Source of the DNA: Aquimarina megaterium XH134
Lineage (GTDB): Bacteria > Bacteroidota > Bacteroidia > Flavobacteriales > Flavobacteriaceae
Reading direction: 5' to 3'
Length of the DNA stretch: 64,000 bases
NCBI RefSeq assembly: GCF_000520975.1
Contig: NZ_JACB01000014.1
Coordinates: forward strand, 1-64,000
Shown: positions 8,291 through 16,866 of the stretch, piece by piece
How positions within the stretch are numbered: position 1 is the first letter of the stretch
Layout of the letters: every line of letters begins with the position of its first letter
Program-made: the position numbers and the translations under genes
Notes under the pieces: model-generated
The model's input: only the letters and a program-made list of their open reading frames with translations
Database searches by the model: none
What the model was told of the DNA's origin: nothing

Positions 8291-9472
8291 ATGAATTATA
8301 TTCTTTTTGACGGTGTCTCACGTAATGCGTTATTACCATTTACTTATACACGACCAGTTGCCGAGATTAGGATTGGGATATTAACCATTCGCGAGAAATG
8401 GGAGAAATATTTGGGATCTACTACTTCTACAGTAACTGAAGAATATCTAAGCGAAAAATTTCCTATGGTAGAGCTGGCAGAGAATATAATGATCAATGCT
8501 TCTTATTTACCATCAGAGCAGTTGGTGGCTGCTATCAAAAACCTGAAACCCGAACAGGCTATTTTTTGTAATGACGAACCTATCGCTTTTTATGTTAAAG
8601 AGGAGCAGGAGGTAGATTTTGAAGCCTACGAGATAATAACGTACGATACGGATGTGTTTACGGTACAGCATACCTGGGATATCTTTTCAAAAAATGAACA
8701 GGCGATTGCCGATGATTTTAAGCTACTAACACAGGGTAGGGTAAGTGAGCCTATTCCTGAAAGTAATAATATCATCGCACCCGAAAATATTTTTATTGAA
8801 GAAGGAGCAACACTCGAATTTACAACACTTAATGCCAGTAAAGGACCGATATACATAGGAAAAGATGCCGAAATCATGGAAGGTAGTATGATTAGAGGGC
8901 CTTTTGCGCTTTGTGATCGTGCTGTAGTAAAGATGGGAGCAAAGATTTATGGAGGTACTACTATTGGAGTGTATTCTAAGGTAGGAGGAGAGATTAATAA
9001 CTCTGTAATATTTGGATGCTCTAATAAAGGGCATGACGGGTATATGGGGAATTCTGTAATAGGAGAATGGTGTAACCTGGGAGCAGATACAAATACCTCT
9101 AATCTTAAAAATAATTATGCCGAAGTTCGCTTATGGAATTATGAAGCAGAAAGTTTTACAAAAACAGGATTGCGATTCTGTGGTTTGATGATGGGAGATC
9201 ATTCTAAATGTGGTATCAATACCATGTTTAATACAGGGACTGTTGTAGGGGTAAATGCCAATATTTTTGGTACAGGTTTTCCACGTAATTTTGTGCCTAG
9301 CTATAGCTGGGGAGGGAGTGCAGGTTTTACGACCTACTTGACCAAAAAAGCCTTTGAAGTGGCTAAAGTAGTTATGTCCAGAAGAAAAGTTGAGTTTACA
9401 AAACAAGAAGAACAGATTCTCGAACATATCTTTGAAGATACTAAGCAATGGCGAAAGAGTTATGAAAAATAG
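8291..9472 (+). CDS. GlmU-like sugar nucleotidyltransferase/acyltransferase family protein
   Basis: A 393-residue protein starting MNYILFDGVSRNALLPFTYTRPVAEIRIG, typical of the Bacteroidota GlmU-like family (TIGR03991). The N-terminal half is a divergent nucleotidyltransferase domain. From about residue 180 it has hexapeptide repeats of a left-handed beta helix (IFIEEGATLE, IYIGKDAEIMEG, VKMGAKIYGGTTIG). The family is thought to make or modify UDP-amino sugars, but the canonical GlmU pyrophosphorylase signature is not obvious, so the reaction is uncertain. The gene stands alone; a TATTTTTG box at 8247-8254 may belong to its promoter. Confidence 0.85.
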   Translation: MNYILFDGVSRNALLPFTYTRPVAEIRIGILTIREKWEKYLGSTTSTVTEEYLSEKFPMVELAENIMINASYLPSEQLVAAIKNLKPEQAIFCNDEPIAFYVKEEQEVDFEAYEIITYDTDVFTVQHTWDIFSKNEQAIADDFKLLTQGRVSEPIPESNNIIAPENIFIEEGATLEFTTLNASKGPIYIGKDAEIMEGSMIRGPFALCDRAVVKMGAKIYGGTTIGVYSKVGGEINNSVIFGCSNKGHDGYMGNSVIGEWCNLGADTNTSNLKNNYAEVRLWNYEAESFTKTGLRFCGLMMGDHSKCGINTMFNTGTVVGVNANIFGTGFPRNFVPSYSWGGSAGFTTYLTKKAFEVAKVVMSRRKVEFTKQEEQILEHIFEDTKQWRKSYEK

Positions 9473-9580
9473 TTCTCTTGTGTTTGTATAATATAATTAT
9501 CTCACTAAATCAGAAGACTCTAAGGAATTGGTGATTTATTGTTTTTTTACAAGAGATAAATAAAACGATTAGAAATTTTT

Positions 9581-9622
9581 AAAATGCTGCAAAAGATACT
9601 ATCATCTATGCAGCATTTTTTA
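9581..9622. terminator. bidirectional terminator
   Basis: AAAATGCTGCA and TGCAGCATTTTTT pair as an 11-bp stem around a 17-base loop. The hairpin sits between convergent genes 8291-9472 (+) and 9634-9816 (-) and has T-runs suited to both strands. Confidence 0.75.
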
Positions 9623-9633
9623 TTTAGCAAAAT

Positions 9634-9816
9634 TTATTCTGCATTATCCTTTCTACCTTTGCATACACAAGCCCAGCTTACTAATCCTCCCCACCAGTTT
9701 CCTGTTCCGGATTGAATTGCTCCTACTGTACAGCAGGCAGTATTTCCAGCTTTTACTTTTGCTTGTTGATTCTTGGTAAGTTTTTGTACTCCTTGAATTT
9801 CCAAAATGGATTTCAT
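9634..9816 (-). CDS. double-glycine-type peptide precursor (RiPP/bacteriocin-like)
   Basis: A 60-residue peptide. Residues 1-24 form a leader MKSILEIQGVQKLTKNQQAK plus VKAG, the LTKxQQ...GG-type leader that C39-peptidase ABC transporters cut in Bacteroidota (here AG instead of GG). The core carries CC, a Gly/Trp segment (GTGNWWGGLVSWA) and CVC, ending in a charged tail. No modification enzyme, protease-transporter or immunity gene is adjacent, so processing would be by enzymes elsewhere. The CC-x20-CxC core pattern matches the tail of the lipoprotein at 6823-7299. Biological activity is unproven. Confidence 0.72.
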   Translation of the reverse strand: MKSILEIQGVQKLTKNQQAKVKAGNTACCTVGAIQSGTGNWWGGLVSWACVCKGRKDNAE

Positions 9817-9853
9817 ACTTAATTTGTTTGAATTAATAGAATTATTTATTCTT

Positions 9854-9872
9854 GCTAAAATATAATTTTAGC
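9854..9872 (-). promoter_or_regulatory. operator-like palindrome upstream of peptide gene
   Basis: GCTAAAAT-ATA-ATTTTAGC is a perfect inverted repeat with 8-base arms and a 3-base centre, 38-56 bases upstream of the start codon of the peptide at 9634-9816. On the minus strand it overlaps a TATATTTTAG sequence that could be the -7 element. A repressor or activator site is inferred. Confidence 0.4.
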
Positions 9873-9931
9873 TGTCATAAAGCATATTAAATCGATAAAA
9901 AGCAGAATAGTTTTATTTTTTGTAGAAATAA

Positions 9932-11563
9932 TCACTTTATTTTCTCTTTCCACACTCGTTTTAGTACCAGGAAATTTTGTGGATTATTGGTGAGTCCTTT
10001 TACGTTTTTTTGAGTAAATCGAACTACCTGATCATAATATAGAGGAACGATAGGAGCATTTGCAATAATGATAGAGTCCATTTTTGCATAGTGCTGCTCT
10101 CTTATTTTGATATCGGTTATTAAGAAACTTTCTTCGTATAAGCGATCAAAAGTTTCATTTTTGAAATGTGTATAGTTAGGGCCGTGAGGAGTAAAATTTT
10201 TACTGTAATATGGTGATAGAAAATTTTCGGCATCCGGATAATCTGCAATCCAACTGGCACGAAAAGATTCTAATTTTCCTTTCCATTTCTTTTGGCGTAT
10301 CGTCGAAGATGGCATTACATCTACAATAATGTTTAATCCAACTTTCTCAAGTTCTCGCTGTATAAATTCGCAAATGCTCTGATAATTTGCATCTGTAGCA
10401 ATTCGTATGGTTGGATTGTTGTTTCCTGTTTGCTTTTTATAGGTTTCTACTAACTTACGAGCTTTTACAGGGTCATACTCATATCCAGGAATTTTATTAA
10501 ACCCGGGAATACCCTTTGGGATAAAACCGTGTATTGCAGGGGTTCCTATACCATTTTTTAAATAGGTGATCATCTTTTTCCTGTCGAAACCATGATTGAT
10601 GGCTTTCCTCAGTAGTTTCGATTGTATTTCTTTTTTGTCTGTATCGAGGTAGAAACCCAGGTATTCAGAATTTAGATAAGAGCCTTTACTTATATTGATA
10701 CGTTCTCTGTATTTCTCTCTTAACTTTCCGCTAGGGGTTAATAATTCATCTTTATATGAGGCATCTAAGCTGTTTAATAAATCGATATTTCCTTTGGCAA
10801 ACTGTAAAAATTCACTTTGCTTGTCGGGTAAAAAAGTAATGGCTACAGCCTCGAGATAGGGGAGTTGTTTGCCATTTTTGCCCTTTTCAAAATACAATTC
10901 ATTTTTACGCAAAACGAGCTTGATGTTTTCTTCCCATAATTTAAATTTAAAAGGACCAGTACCAATAGGATTCGCTCTAAACTCACTACCATAAAACGAT
11001 ACAACTTCCTTAGGAACCACAGAGCAATATCGCATACTCATTAATCCCAAAAATGCGGGAAAAGGTTTTTTTAGTTTGATTTCAAAAATAGTATCATTAA
11101 TAGCTTTATAGGTGTCTACTGTTTTAAGAACCCAGTTACCGGGAGATGCTACTTTGGGATCAACTAATCTATTAAAACTATACACAAAATCCTCTGCAAC
11201 AACATATCGAGTACTGTCTTTAGTTTTAAATTGTTCATGTTTATGAAACTTTACATCATCTCGAAGTATAAAGGTATAGGTAAGGGCGTCTTCAGAAATT
11301 TCCCACCTTTTTGCAATATCCGGCTTAATATGTAAAGAATCGTCTAGTTGTATCAAACTGTTAAATAACTGATTTGTAGACCAGATATTAGCAACATCCC
11401 TCGCAAATGCGGGATCTAATGAACTTATGTTTTCATATTGATTATACCGAAATACCAAATGATCTCTGTTTTCTTGAGAAGAATCTTTACAGGATACGAG
11501 AGTAAGTAAAATATAAGCTATTGTTAAATAGCGAATTATGAAAAAATAATGAACACACTTCAA
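9932..11563 (-). CDS. oligopeptide ABC transporter substrate-binding lipoprotein (family 5)
   Basis: A solute-binding protein of the OppA/DppA family (SBP_bac_5). Landmarks are YENISSLDPAFARDVANIWSTNQLFNSL near the N-terminus of the mature part, DDVKFHKHEQF, NPIGTGPFKF and the conserved C-terminal IANAPIVPLYYDQ. The frame is open up to ATG 11686, but that adds a polar N-terminus before the signal peptide; TTG 11563 gives LKCVHYFFIIRYLTIAYILL then LVSC, a proper lipoprotein signal, so I prefer it. No permease or ATPase genes lie next to it, so partner subunits are elsewhere or it acts as a stand-alone receptor. Confidence 0.85.
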   Translation of the reverse strand: MKCVHYFFIIRYLTIAYILLTLVSCKDSSQENRDHLVFRYNQYENISSLDPAFARDVANIWSTNQLFNSLIQLDDSLHIKPDIAKRWEISEDALTYTFILRDDVKFHKHEQFKTKDSTRYVVAEDFVYSFNRLVDPKVASPGNWVLKTVDTYKAINDTIFEIKLKKPFPAFLGLMSMRYCSVVPKEVVSFYGSEFRANPIGTGPFKFKLWEENIKLVLRKNELYFEKGKNGKQLPYLEAVAITFLPDKQSEFLQFAKGNIDLLNSLDASYKDELLTPSGKLREKYRERINISKGSYLNSEYLGFYLDTDKKEIQSKLLRKAINHGFDRKKMITYLKNGIGTPAIHGFIPKGIPGFNKIPGYEYDPVKARKLVETYKKQTGNNNPTIRIATDANYQSICEFIQRELEKVGLNIIVDVMPSSTIRQKKWKGKLESFRASWIADYPDAENFLSPYYSKNFTPHGPNYTHFKNETFDRLYEESFLITDIKIREQHYAKMDSIIIANAPIVPLYYDQVVRFTQKNVKGLTNNPQNFLVLKRVWKEKIK

Positions 11564-11587
11564 TTTTAGTAAACGAATTATTGTTGG

Positions 11588-11595
11588 TATATTTG
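11588..11595 (+). promoter_or_regulatory. -7 element of mtaB promoter
   Basis: TATATTTG is an exact match to the Bacteroidota -7 box, about 100 bases before the mtaB start. A clean TTG at -33 is not seen, so the promoter call is moderate. It lies inside the long reading of the opposite-strand lipoprotein gene, which supports the shorter start for that gene. Confidence 0.45.
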
Positions 11596-11695
11596 CACCC
11601 TGAAAATTTATTCTAGAGTGACTCAATATTTTTGAGTTTTGGTATGGGTAAATATAATGAGATTTCTGCCCCTGCGGAAATGACACTTATGTTTT

Positions 11696-13009
11696 ATGAG
11701 AAAAAAAGTTGCTTTTTATACTTTGGGTTGTAAACTGAATTTTTCAGAAACCTCTACAATAGCAAGAAATTTTACAGATGAAGGCTTTGATCGTGTAGAT
11801 TTTTCTGAGAATGCAGATATCTATGTCATTAATACATGTTCTGTTACCGAAAACGCAGATAAAAGATTTAAAACCATAGTTAAACAAGCGCAAAAGGTAA
11901 ATCCAGATGCTTTTGTAGCTGCTGTGGGATGCTATGCCCAGTTAAAACCTGAAGAATTAGCTTCTGTAGATGGTGTAGATCTTGTTTTGGGAGCTACAGA
12001 AAAATTTAAGATCACCGATTATATTAATGATCTCTCTAAGAATGATTTTGGAGAAGTGCATTCTTGCGAAATCGAAGAAGCCGATTTTTATGTGGGTAGT
12101 TACTCTATAGGAGATCGTACCCGTGCATTCTTAAAAGTGCAGGACGGTTGTGATTATAAATGTACTTACTGTACAATCCCGCTTGCCAGAGGAATTTCAC
12201 GAAGCGATACCCTGCAGAATGTATTAAAAAATGCTAAAGAAATTTCTGAAAAAGGAATTAAAGAGATTGTGCTTACCGGAGTTAATATAGGAGATTATGG
12301 TAAAGGTGAGTATGGAAATAAGAAACATGAACATACTTTTTTCGAACTTGTACAGGCATTGGATGAGGTTGAAGGTATTGAACGATTACGAATTTCGTCT
12401 ATAGAACCCAATTTACTTAAAAATGAAACTATAGATTTTGTGTCAGGTTCCAGGACTTTTGTGCCACATTTTCATATCCCTTTACAATCTGGGAATGATG
12501 ATATATTAAAACTGATGCGTCGCAGATATCTTAGTGATCTATATGTTGATAGGGTACAAAAGATTAAAGAAGTAATGCCTCATGCATGTATTGGGGTAGA
12601 TGTTATTGTTGGTTTTCCTGGTGAGACCGATGATCACTTTTTAGACACCTATAACTTTTTATCTCGATTAGATATCTCATATTTACATGTATTTACCTAT
12701 TCTGAAAGAGATAATACAGTAGCTGCAGCTTTAGATGGTGTGGTTTCTCTGGATGTTAGAAAGAAAAGAAGTAAAATGTTAAGAGGATTATCTGCAAAGA
12801 AAAGAAGAGCGTTTTATGAAAGCCAGTTAGGAACCGAAAGAACAGTTCTGTTTGAGTCTGAAAATAAAGAAGGATATATACATGGTTTTACAGAAAATTA
12901 TGTGAAAGTAAAAATGCCATGGAATCCATTGTATGTGAATACCTTACATAAGGTGAGATTAAGAACTATTGATGAAGATGGGATGGTGAGATTTGATTTT
13001 ATAGCATAA
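11696..13009 (+). CDS. mtaB: tRNA t6A37 methylthiotransferase MtaB
   Basis: A 437-residue radical-SAM methylthiotransferase that converts t6A to ms2t6A at position 37 of ANN-decoding tRNAs. The N-terminal UPF0004 domain supplies three cluster cysteines (in TLGCKLN, NTCSVTE and GCYAQ), and the radical SAM domain has CDYKCTYCTIPLARG near 151. The C-terminal TRAM region includes ERTVLFES and GFTENYVKVK. Overall sequence resembles MtaB (YqeV) rather than MiaB or RimO. It ends at a perfect terminator. Confidence 0.92.
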   Translation: MRKKVAFYTLGCKLNFSETSTIARNFTDEGFDRVDFSENADIYVINTCSVTENADKRFKTIVKQAQKVNPDAFVAAVGCYAQLKPEELASVDGVDLVLGATEKFKITDYINDLSKNDFGEVHSCEIEEADFYVGSYSIGDRTRAFLKVQDGCDYKCTYCTIPLARGISRSDTLQNVLKNAKEISEKGIKEIVLTGVNIGDYGKGEYGNKKHEHTFFELVQALDEVEGIERLRISSIEPNLLKNETIDFVSGSRTFVPHFHIPLQSGNDDILKLMRRRYLSDLYVDRVQKIKEVMPHACIGVDVIVGFPGETDDHFLDTYNFLSRLDISYLHVFTYSERDNTVAAALDGVVSLDVRKKRSKMLRGLSAKKRRAFYESQLGTERTVLFESENKEGYIHGFTENYVKVKMPWNPLYVNTLHKVRLRTIDEDGMVRFDFIA

Positions 13010-13031
13010 AAATCAAGCGAAGTTCAATATA

Positions 13032-13073
13032 TAACACACAAAAGCCTGCTGTATAGCAGGCTTTTGTGTGTTA
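13032..13073. terminator. bidirectional terminator, 19-bp perfect stem
   Basis: TAACACACAAAAGCCTGCT pairs perfectly with AGCAGGCTTTTGTGTGTTA around a GTAT loop. It sits between the convergent genes mtaB and 13089-13400 and can end transcription on both strands. Confidence 0.85.
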
Positions 13074-13088
13074 TAATAGAGTAGTATA

Positions 13089-13400
13089 CTATATATTTAT
13101 TCCTACGGGAAGTAAATCTTTATATTTCCTTCGGTTTTTTCGCATAAATTTTGCAATAATAGGACTAGTAGGTACTAATCTAATATTACGTTCTTCAATT
13201 ACATTAAATACTGCAACGATAAAATCTTGTTCGTAACCTTTTTCAAGATGTTCTTCACTCATGATAAGTTTAGTAAGAAATATTTTTCTTTCTTGTAGCG
13301 CGTATTCGATCTTTGCTTTTTGACCGTCAATTGTAGTTTCGAATTGTCTTAGAAATTCGTTGTCGATAATTTCTAATTCAACAGCACTCATGTTCTCCAT
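13089..13400 (-). CDS. small GNAT-type acetyltransferase (COG2388/YjdJ-like)
   Basis: A 103-residue protein. The order IDGQKAKIEYALQERKIFLTK, then EEHLEKGYEQDFIVAVFNVIEERNIRLVPTSPIIAKFMRKNRRKYKDLL, matches the short one-domain N-acetyltransferases of the YjdJ type, where the equivalent acetyl-CoA loop is RGKGIG and the end is HPEYxDLL. Here the loop reads EKGYEQ, so the cofactor site is degenerate and activity is doubtful. Start is ATG 13400 or ATG 13391. Confidence 0.65.
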   Translation of the reverse strand: MENMSAVELEIIDNEFLRQFETTIDGQKAKIEYALQERKIFLTKLIMSEEHLEKGYEQDFIVAVFNVIEERNIRLVPTSPIIAKFMRKNRRKYKDLLPVGINI

Positions 13401-13485
13401 ATTTTTTTAAATTATTGAGATATTTAATCAAATGTTTATAAGGAGCTAACCTTACTAATCATAACCATCTTAATTAGAGAAGGTT

Positions 13486-13568
13486 TTTCAGATATATATC
13501 TGAAATATAGGTTTTTAACCTAATAAAAATGAGGTTTTACCTTGTCTCATCTAACTAAAATTAGTTAG
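13486..13568. repeat. cluster of palindromes between divergent genes
   Basis: Three inverted repeats lie side by side: a 20-base perfect palindrome at 13486-13505 (TTTCAGATAT centre), AGGTT-TTT-AACCT near 13510-13522, and CTAACTAA-AA-TTAGTTAG at 13551-13568. AGGTTTT also repeats directly at about 13481, 13510 and 13533. The region separates the acetyltransferase (-) from the hydrolase (+) and may hold operators; no gene is visible. Confidence 0.4.
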
Positions 13569-13697
13569 TTCTAAAATTCCCTTTTGCAAAAATTTAACTC
13601 AATGTTTCCTTTTTTCTAACAAAGGAATACTATAATTTTGATACGCAAAGATAAGAAAATTAGAGTTTTAAATTTAATACCCACTGTTAAAATACCT

Positions 13698-14369
13698 ATG
13701 TCGCAGGAAGTTAGCCATGTTTACTTTGTTCCAGGGATGGCAGCAGATGTTTCGATATTCGAATATATTAAGCTTCCCAAGGATAAATTTGTAACTCAAA
13801 CCCTACCTTGGAAAATCCCAAATAAGAATGAATCTATAGAGGATTATGCTAAACGTATGTGTGAAGAAATTGAGCATAAGAACTGTATTTTGATCGGGGT
13901 ATCGTTTGGAGGTGTGATGGTGCAAGAGATGAGTAAGTATTTGAGTTTAAAGAAACTTGTTATTATTTCGAGTGTAAAAAACAAGTTCGAATTACCTACC
14001 CGAATTAAAATTGCCAGAAAAACCAAGGCTTATAAACTGTTGCCAACAGCAATAGTTTCTAAGATAGATAATTGGGAAAAATTGGCTTTTGGTGATTTTG
14101 CAAAAAAACGTGCAGCCATGTATCAAAAATATTTATCTATAAATGATAAAAGGTATTTGGATTGGGCTATAGAAAATATGGTATGTTGGAATCAGGAAAA
14201 AACACCAGATAATCTTGTTCATATTCATGGGGATAAAGACATCGTTTTTCCTATCTCAAATATAAAAAATTGTATAACAGTTGATGGGGGAACTCATGTT
14301 ATGATTGTAAATAGAGCAAGGTGGTTTAATAAAAATTTACCCGAAATAATTAGTGATAACTTACGTTAA
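13698..14369 (+). CDS. alpha/beta hydrolase
   Basis: A 223-residue hydrolase of the alpha/beta fold. It has the HVYFVPGMAADVSIF oxyanion strand, the nucleophile elbow GVSFGG (Ser), HGDKDIVFP with the acid residue and GGTHVMI with the catalytic His. The reading frame extends to TTG 13638, but ATG 13698 (MSQEVSHVYF) gives the normal short N-terminus before the first strand. The substrate cannot be predicted. It is followed after 67 bases by the lytic transglycosylase gene. Confidence 0.8.
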   Translation: MSQEVSHVYFVPGMAADVSIFEYIKLPKDKFVTQTLPWKIPNKNESIEDYAKRMCEEIEHKNCILIGVSFGGVMVQEMSKYLSLKKLVIISSVKNKFELPTRIKIARKTKAYKLLPTAIVSKIDNWEKLAFGDFAKKRAAMYQKYLSINDKRYLDWAIENMVCWNQEKTPDNLVHIHGDKDIVFPISNIKNCITVDGGTHVMIVNRARWFNKNLPEIISDNLR

Positions 14370-14436
14370 TCTAACTTTTTACGCTATATTGTACAATAAA
14401 TTTTATTCCCCAATAAAATCAAAATCTACTTAAGTA

Positions 14437-15387
14437 ATGAAAACAATTAAGAAATTTTTAGTTCTTCTAGGTGTGCTGTTCACCTTCGGAATTTTAGTAA
14501 ACGCTACACAAGACCATCAGCCAGAAAAACCACTAGCTCAAGAAATTCTGGAAGAAAAATTAGTAAATGATTATAACGTATATGCTATTGCAATGCCAGA
14601 TAATCTTAATTTTTCTGGAGAATTAGTTCCTATAGAAAATCCGGATATAAGAGAGCGAATGGATCGAGAATTGTTGGTTAACACCTACTGGCAATCTAAT
14701 GGTTTACTCCTTTTTAAGAGAGCTAATAAGTATTTTCCTATTATAGAACCAATTCTTAAAGAACAGGGTGTTCCTGATGATTTTAAATACTTGGCAGTAA
14801 TAGAAAGTAGTTTAACTCAAGCAGTATCTCCTGCAAGAGCAACAGGATTTTGGCAAATCTTAAAAGGTACTGCAAAAGAATATGGACTAGAGGTAAACGA
14901 AAATGTAGATGAGCGTTATCATATTGAAAAATCTACAGAAGTAGCTTGTAAATACCTTAAAAGTGCAAAAGAAAAATTTGGTTCCTGGACTTTGGCAGCA
15001 GCAGCATATAATGCAGGTAGAGCTGGGATTAATAGACGACTAGAAAAACAAAAAGCAGCCTCATATTATGATCTTTTGTTAGGAGAAGAAACGGGAAGAT
15101 ATGTGTTCAGAATTGTAGCAGTAAAAGAAATCTTGAGCAACCCAAAGAAATATGGCTTTAACTTTAGTAATGAAGATTTATATACTCATATTCCTACATT
15201 TAATGTTCTGGTAGATGAACCTATTGCAGATTTTACTGACTTTGCTGAGCAATATGATATCAATTATAAGATTCTAAAACTACATAATCCCTGGCTTAGA
15301 GAAGCCCGTTTAAATAATCATTCTGGTAAAGAATATCTTATAAAAATACCAAGAGAAGGATATTATAAAACAACAACCGGGCAATAA
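14437..15387 (+). CDS. lytic transglycosylase (SLT domain)
   Basis: A 316-residue secreted murein hydrolase. An N-terminal signal segment (KKFLVLLGVLFTFGILVNA) is followed by the SLT domain with FKYLAVIESSL, where the Glu is the catalytic acid, then ARATGFWQILKGTAKEYGL and AAAAYNAGRAGINR. It resembles MltD-type enzymes but has only a degenerate C-terminal LysM-like end (YDINYKILKLHNPWL). It would cleave peptidoglycan to 1,6-anhydro products in the periplasm. Confidence 0.88.
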   Translation: MKTIKKFLVLLGVLFTFGILVNATQDHQPEKPLAQEILEEKLVNDYNVYAIAMPDNLNFSGELVPIENPDIRERMDRELLVNTYWQSNGLLLFKRANKYFPIIEPILKEQGVPDDFKYLAVIESSLTQAVSPARATGFWQILKGTAKEYGLEVNENVDERYHIEKSTEVACKYLKSAKEKFGSWTLAAAAYNAGRAGINRRLEKQKAASYYDLLLGEETGRYVFRIVAVKEILSNPKKYGFNFSNEDLYTHIPTFNVLVDEPIADFTDFAEQYDINYKILKLHNPWLREARLNNHSGKEYLIKIPREGYYKTTTGQ

Positions 15388-15533
15388 AAACTTGAGATTT
15401 TTTATTAAGTTAGCAACTTGTTTTAAAGTAGTTTTAACTCATATTTGAAACTGCTTTTAATAAGAGAACGTTGTGTAATTACACGTTCTTAATTTTATAA
15501 TTAGTTACCAGGTGATTATTAAAATTTAAAGGT

Positions 15534-15902
15534 GTGAATACTTCAGTACTTATTTCGTTAATCTTAATTGGATTATTAGCTGGGTTTTTTAGTGGTACAT
15601 TGGGGATAGGAGGAAGCGTGATTATGATTCCTCTTTTGATTTTGTGGGTAAACTTTTCTCAACACGAAGCGCAAGGAACCAGTCTTGCTGTATTGGCAGT
15701 TCCTGTAACGTTATTAGCAGCATATAATTATTATCACGAGGGATTCGTAAATTGGAAATACGCGATTGTAATAGCCGTAACCTTTATTATTGGGGGATAT
15801 TTGGGAAGCAAACTGGCAATTTCTATAAACCAGGAATTACTAAAAAAAATCTTTGGAGGAGTATTACTGCTGGTAGCCCTAAAAATGATAATGGGTAAAT
15901 AG
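15534..15902 (+). CDS. half-size TauE/SafE-family membrane protein
   Basis: A 122-residue membrane protein with four hydrophobic segments, starting at GTG 15534. GLLAGFFSGTLGIGGSVIMIPLL and the QHEAQGTSLA loop are the N-terminal half signature of the TauE/SafE sulfite exporter family. Full members have about 250 residues with two such halves; this one has only one, with no second half in the following DNA. It would need to act as a dimer. The transported anion is unknown. Confidence 0.8.
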   Translation: MNTSVLISLILIGLLAGFFSGTLGIGGSVIMIPLLILWVNFSQHEAQGTSLAVLAVPVTLLAAYNYYHEGFVNWKYAIVIAVTFIIGGYLGSKLAISINQELLKKIFGGVLLLVALKMIMGK

Positions 15903-15909
15903 ATAATTA

Positions 15910-16716
15910 TTAATTATCCTTTTTGTTACTTATAGAATCTCGTTCTCGCTTATATCTTTCGTATTCTTCGTCAATATTTCGCTCCTCATCTGTACGTCCG
16001 TCTTCATTTTCTTTTGCTTCAGCTTCGGTATTATTTATTTCAGTATTTAAATCCAGATCAGCAATTAAAAGAGAAACGCCTTTGGATAACGAATTAAAGT
16101 GAATATTGTAAGAGTTACTTAGTGTTTCACTAGAGTGATGAGTAACAATTTTTCTAATATCTAATATTTTTTTATTTCCATCCATAAAATACATCATAGG
16201 AAAACCTAATGCATGTTTTAGTTTATTGATAATATATGAATCCTGATTCGTCTTTTCATCAATATGAACTAAATGAATGTTACTATTGTATTCTTTTACT
16301 TTTTCTTTTAATTTCTCTTTATTATCCCAGAAGAGTACTACAAAATCAATCTGATCATGAAATCTATCTGCTAAATCATTTAGTGCAGGAATTTCTCCGA
16401 TACCAGGAACACACCAAGAAGCATATGTGATAAGAAAAATTGGTTTTTCGTAATCTCTTAAAAGAATAGGATCTCCTTTTAGCGGATATACATTAAAGTT
16501 ATCCATATAGGTTCCGCTAAGGTGATTAGTTACCAGGGAGTCAAATAAGAATTCTGCACGTTCCAGATCTTTATCTTTATAGGCAAGATCAATTTTTTGG
16601 TTATATTTTACGATATGCGCCGAAATAGCAACCGAAAATGGTATTTGTCTTTCTTCTTGAGCAAAGGAATTGCTAAAATATAAAGAGAGTATTCCTAATA
16701 CTAATAATTTCTTCAT
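15910..16716 (-). CDS. thioredoxin-like secreted protein with incomplete CxxC
   Basis: A 268-residue periplasmic protein. I start at ATG 16716 (MKKLLVLGILSLYFSNSFAQ, a clean signal peptide) instead of 16758. A TlpA/thioredoxin-like fold is visible in PIFLITYASWCVPGIGEIPALNDLADRF, IDFVVLFWD and GFPMMYFMDGNKKIL with the cis-Pro. The active-site motif is WCVPG, so the second cysteine is missing, and ordinary dithiol chemistry is not possible. The C-terminal 40 residues are highly charged (EAKENEDGRTDEERNID). It is convergent with the TauE-like gene, with only 7 bases between stops. Confidence 0.8.
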   Translation of the reverse strand: MKKLLVLGILSLYFSNSFAQEERQIPFSVAISAHIVKYNQKIDLAYKDKDLERAEFLFDSLVTNHLSGTYMDNFNVYPLKGDPILLRDYEKPIFLITYASWCVPGIGEIPALNDLADRFHDQIDFVVLFWDNKEKLKEKVKEYNSNIHLVHIDEKTNQDSYIINKLKHALGFPMMYFMDGNKKILDIRKIVTHHSSETLSNSYNIHFNSLSKGVSLLIADLDLNTEINNTEAEAKENEDGRTDEERNIDEEYERYKRERDSISNKKDN

Positions 16717-16866
16717 TATAAATAGATTACGGTAGCTAATGTAATATAATGCCATCAAAAAAACATTTTTTAGGTGTAAAACTTTTTGATGTTCACTTAA
16801 TTAAAAAACGTTCTAAAGATTGTATTAAACTATCATTAAACGTAATTTTCTGTACAATTAGTATGC

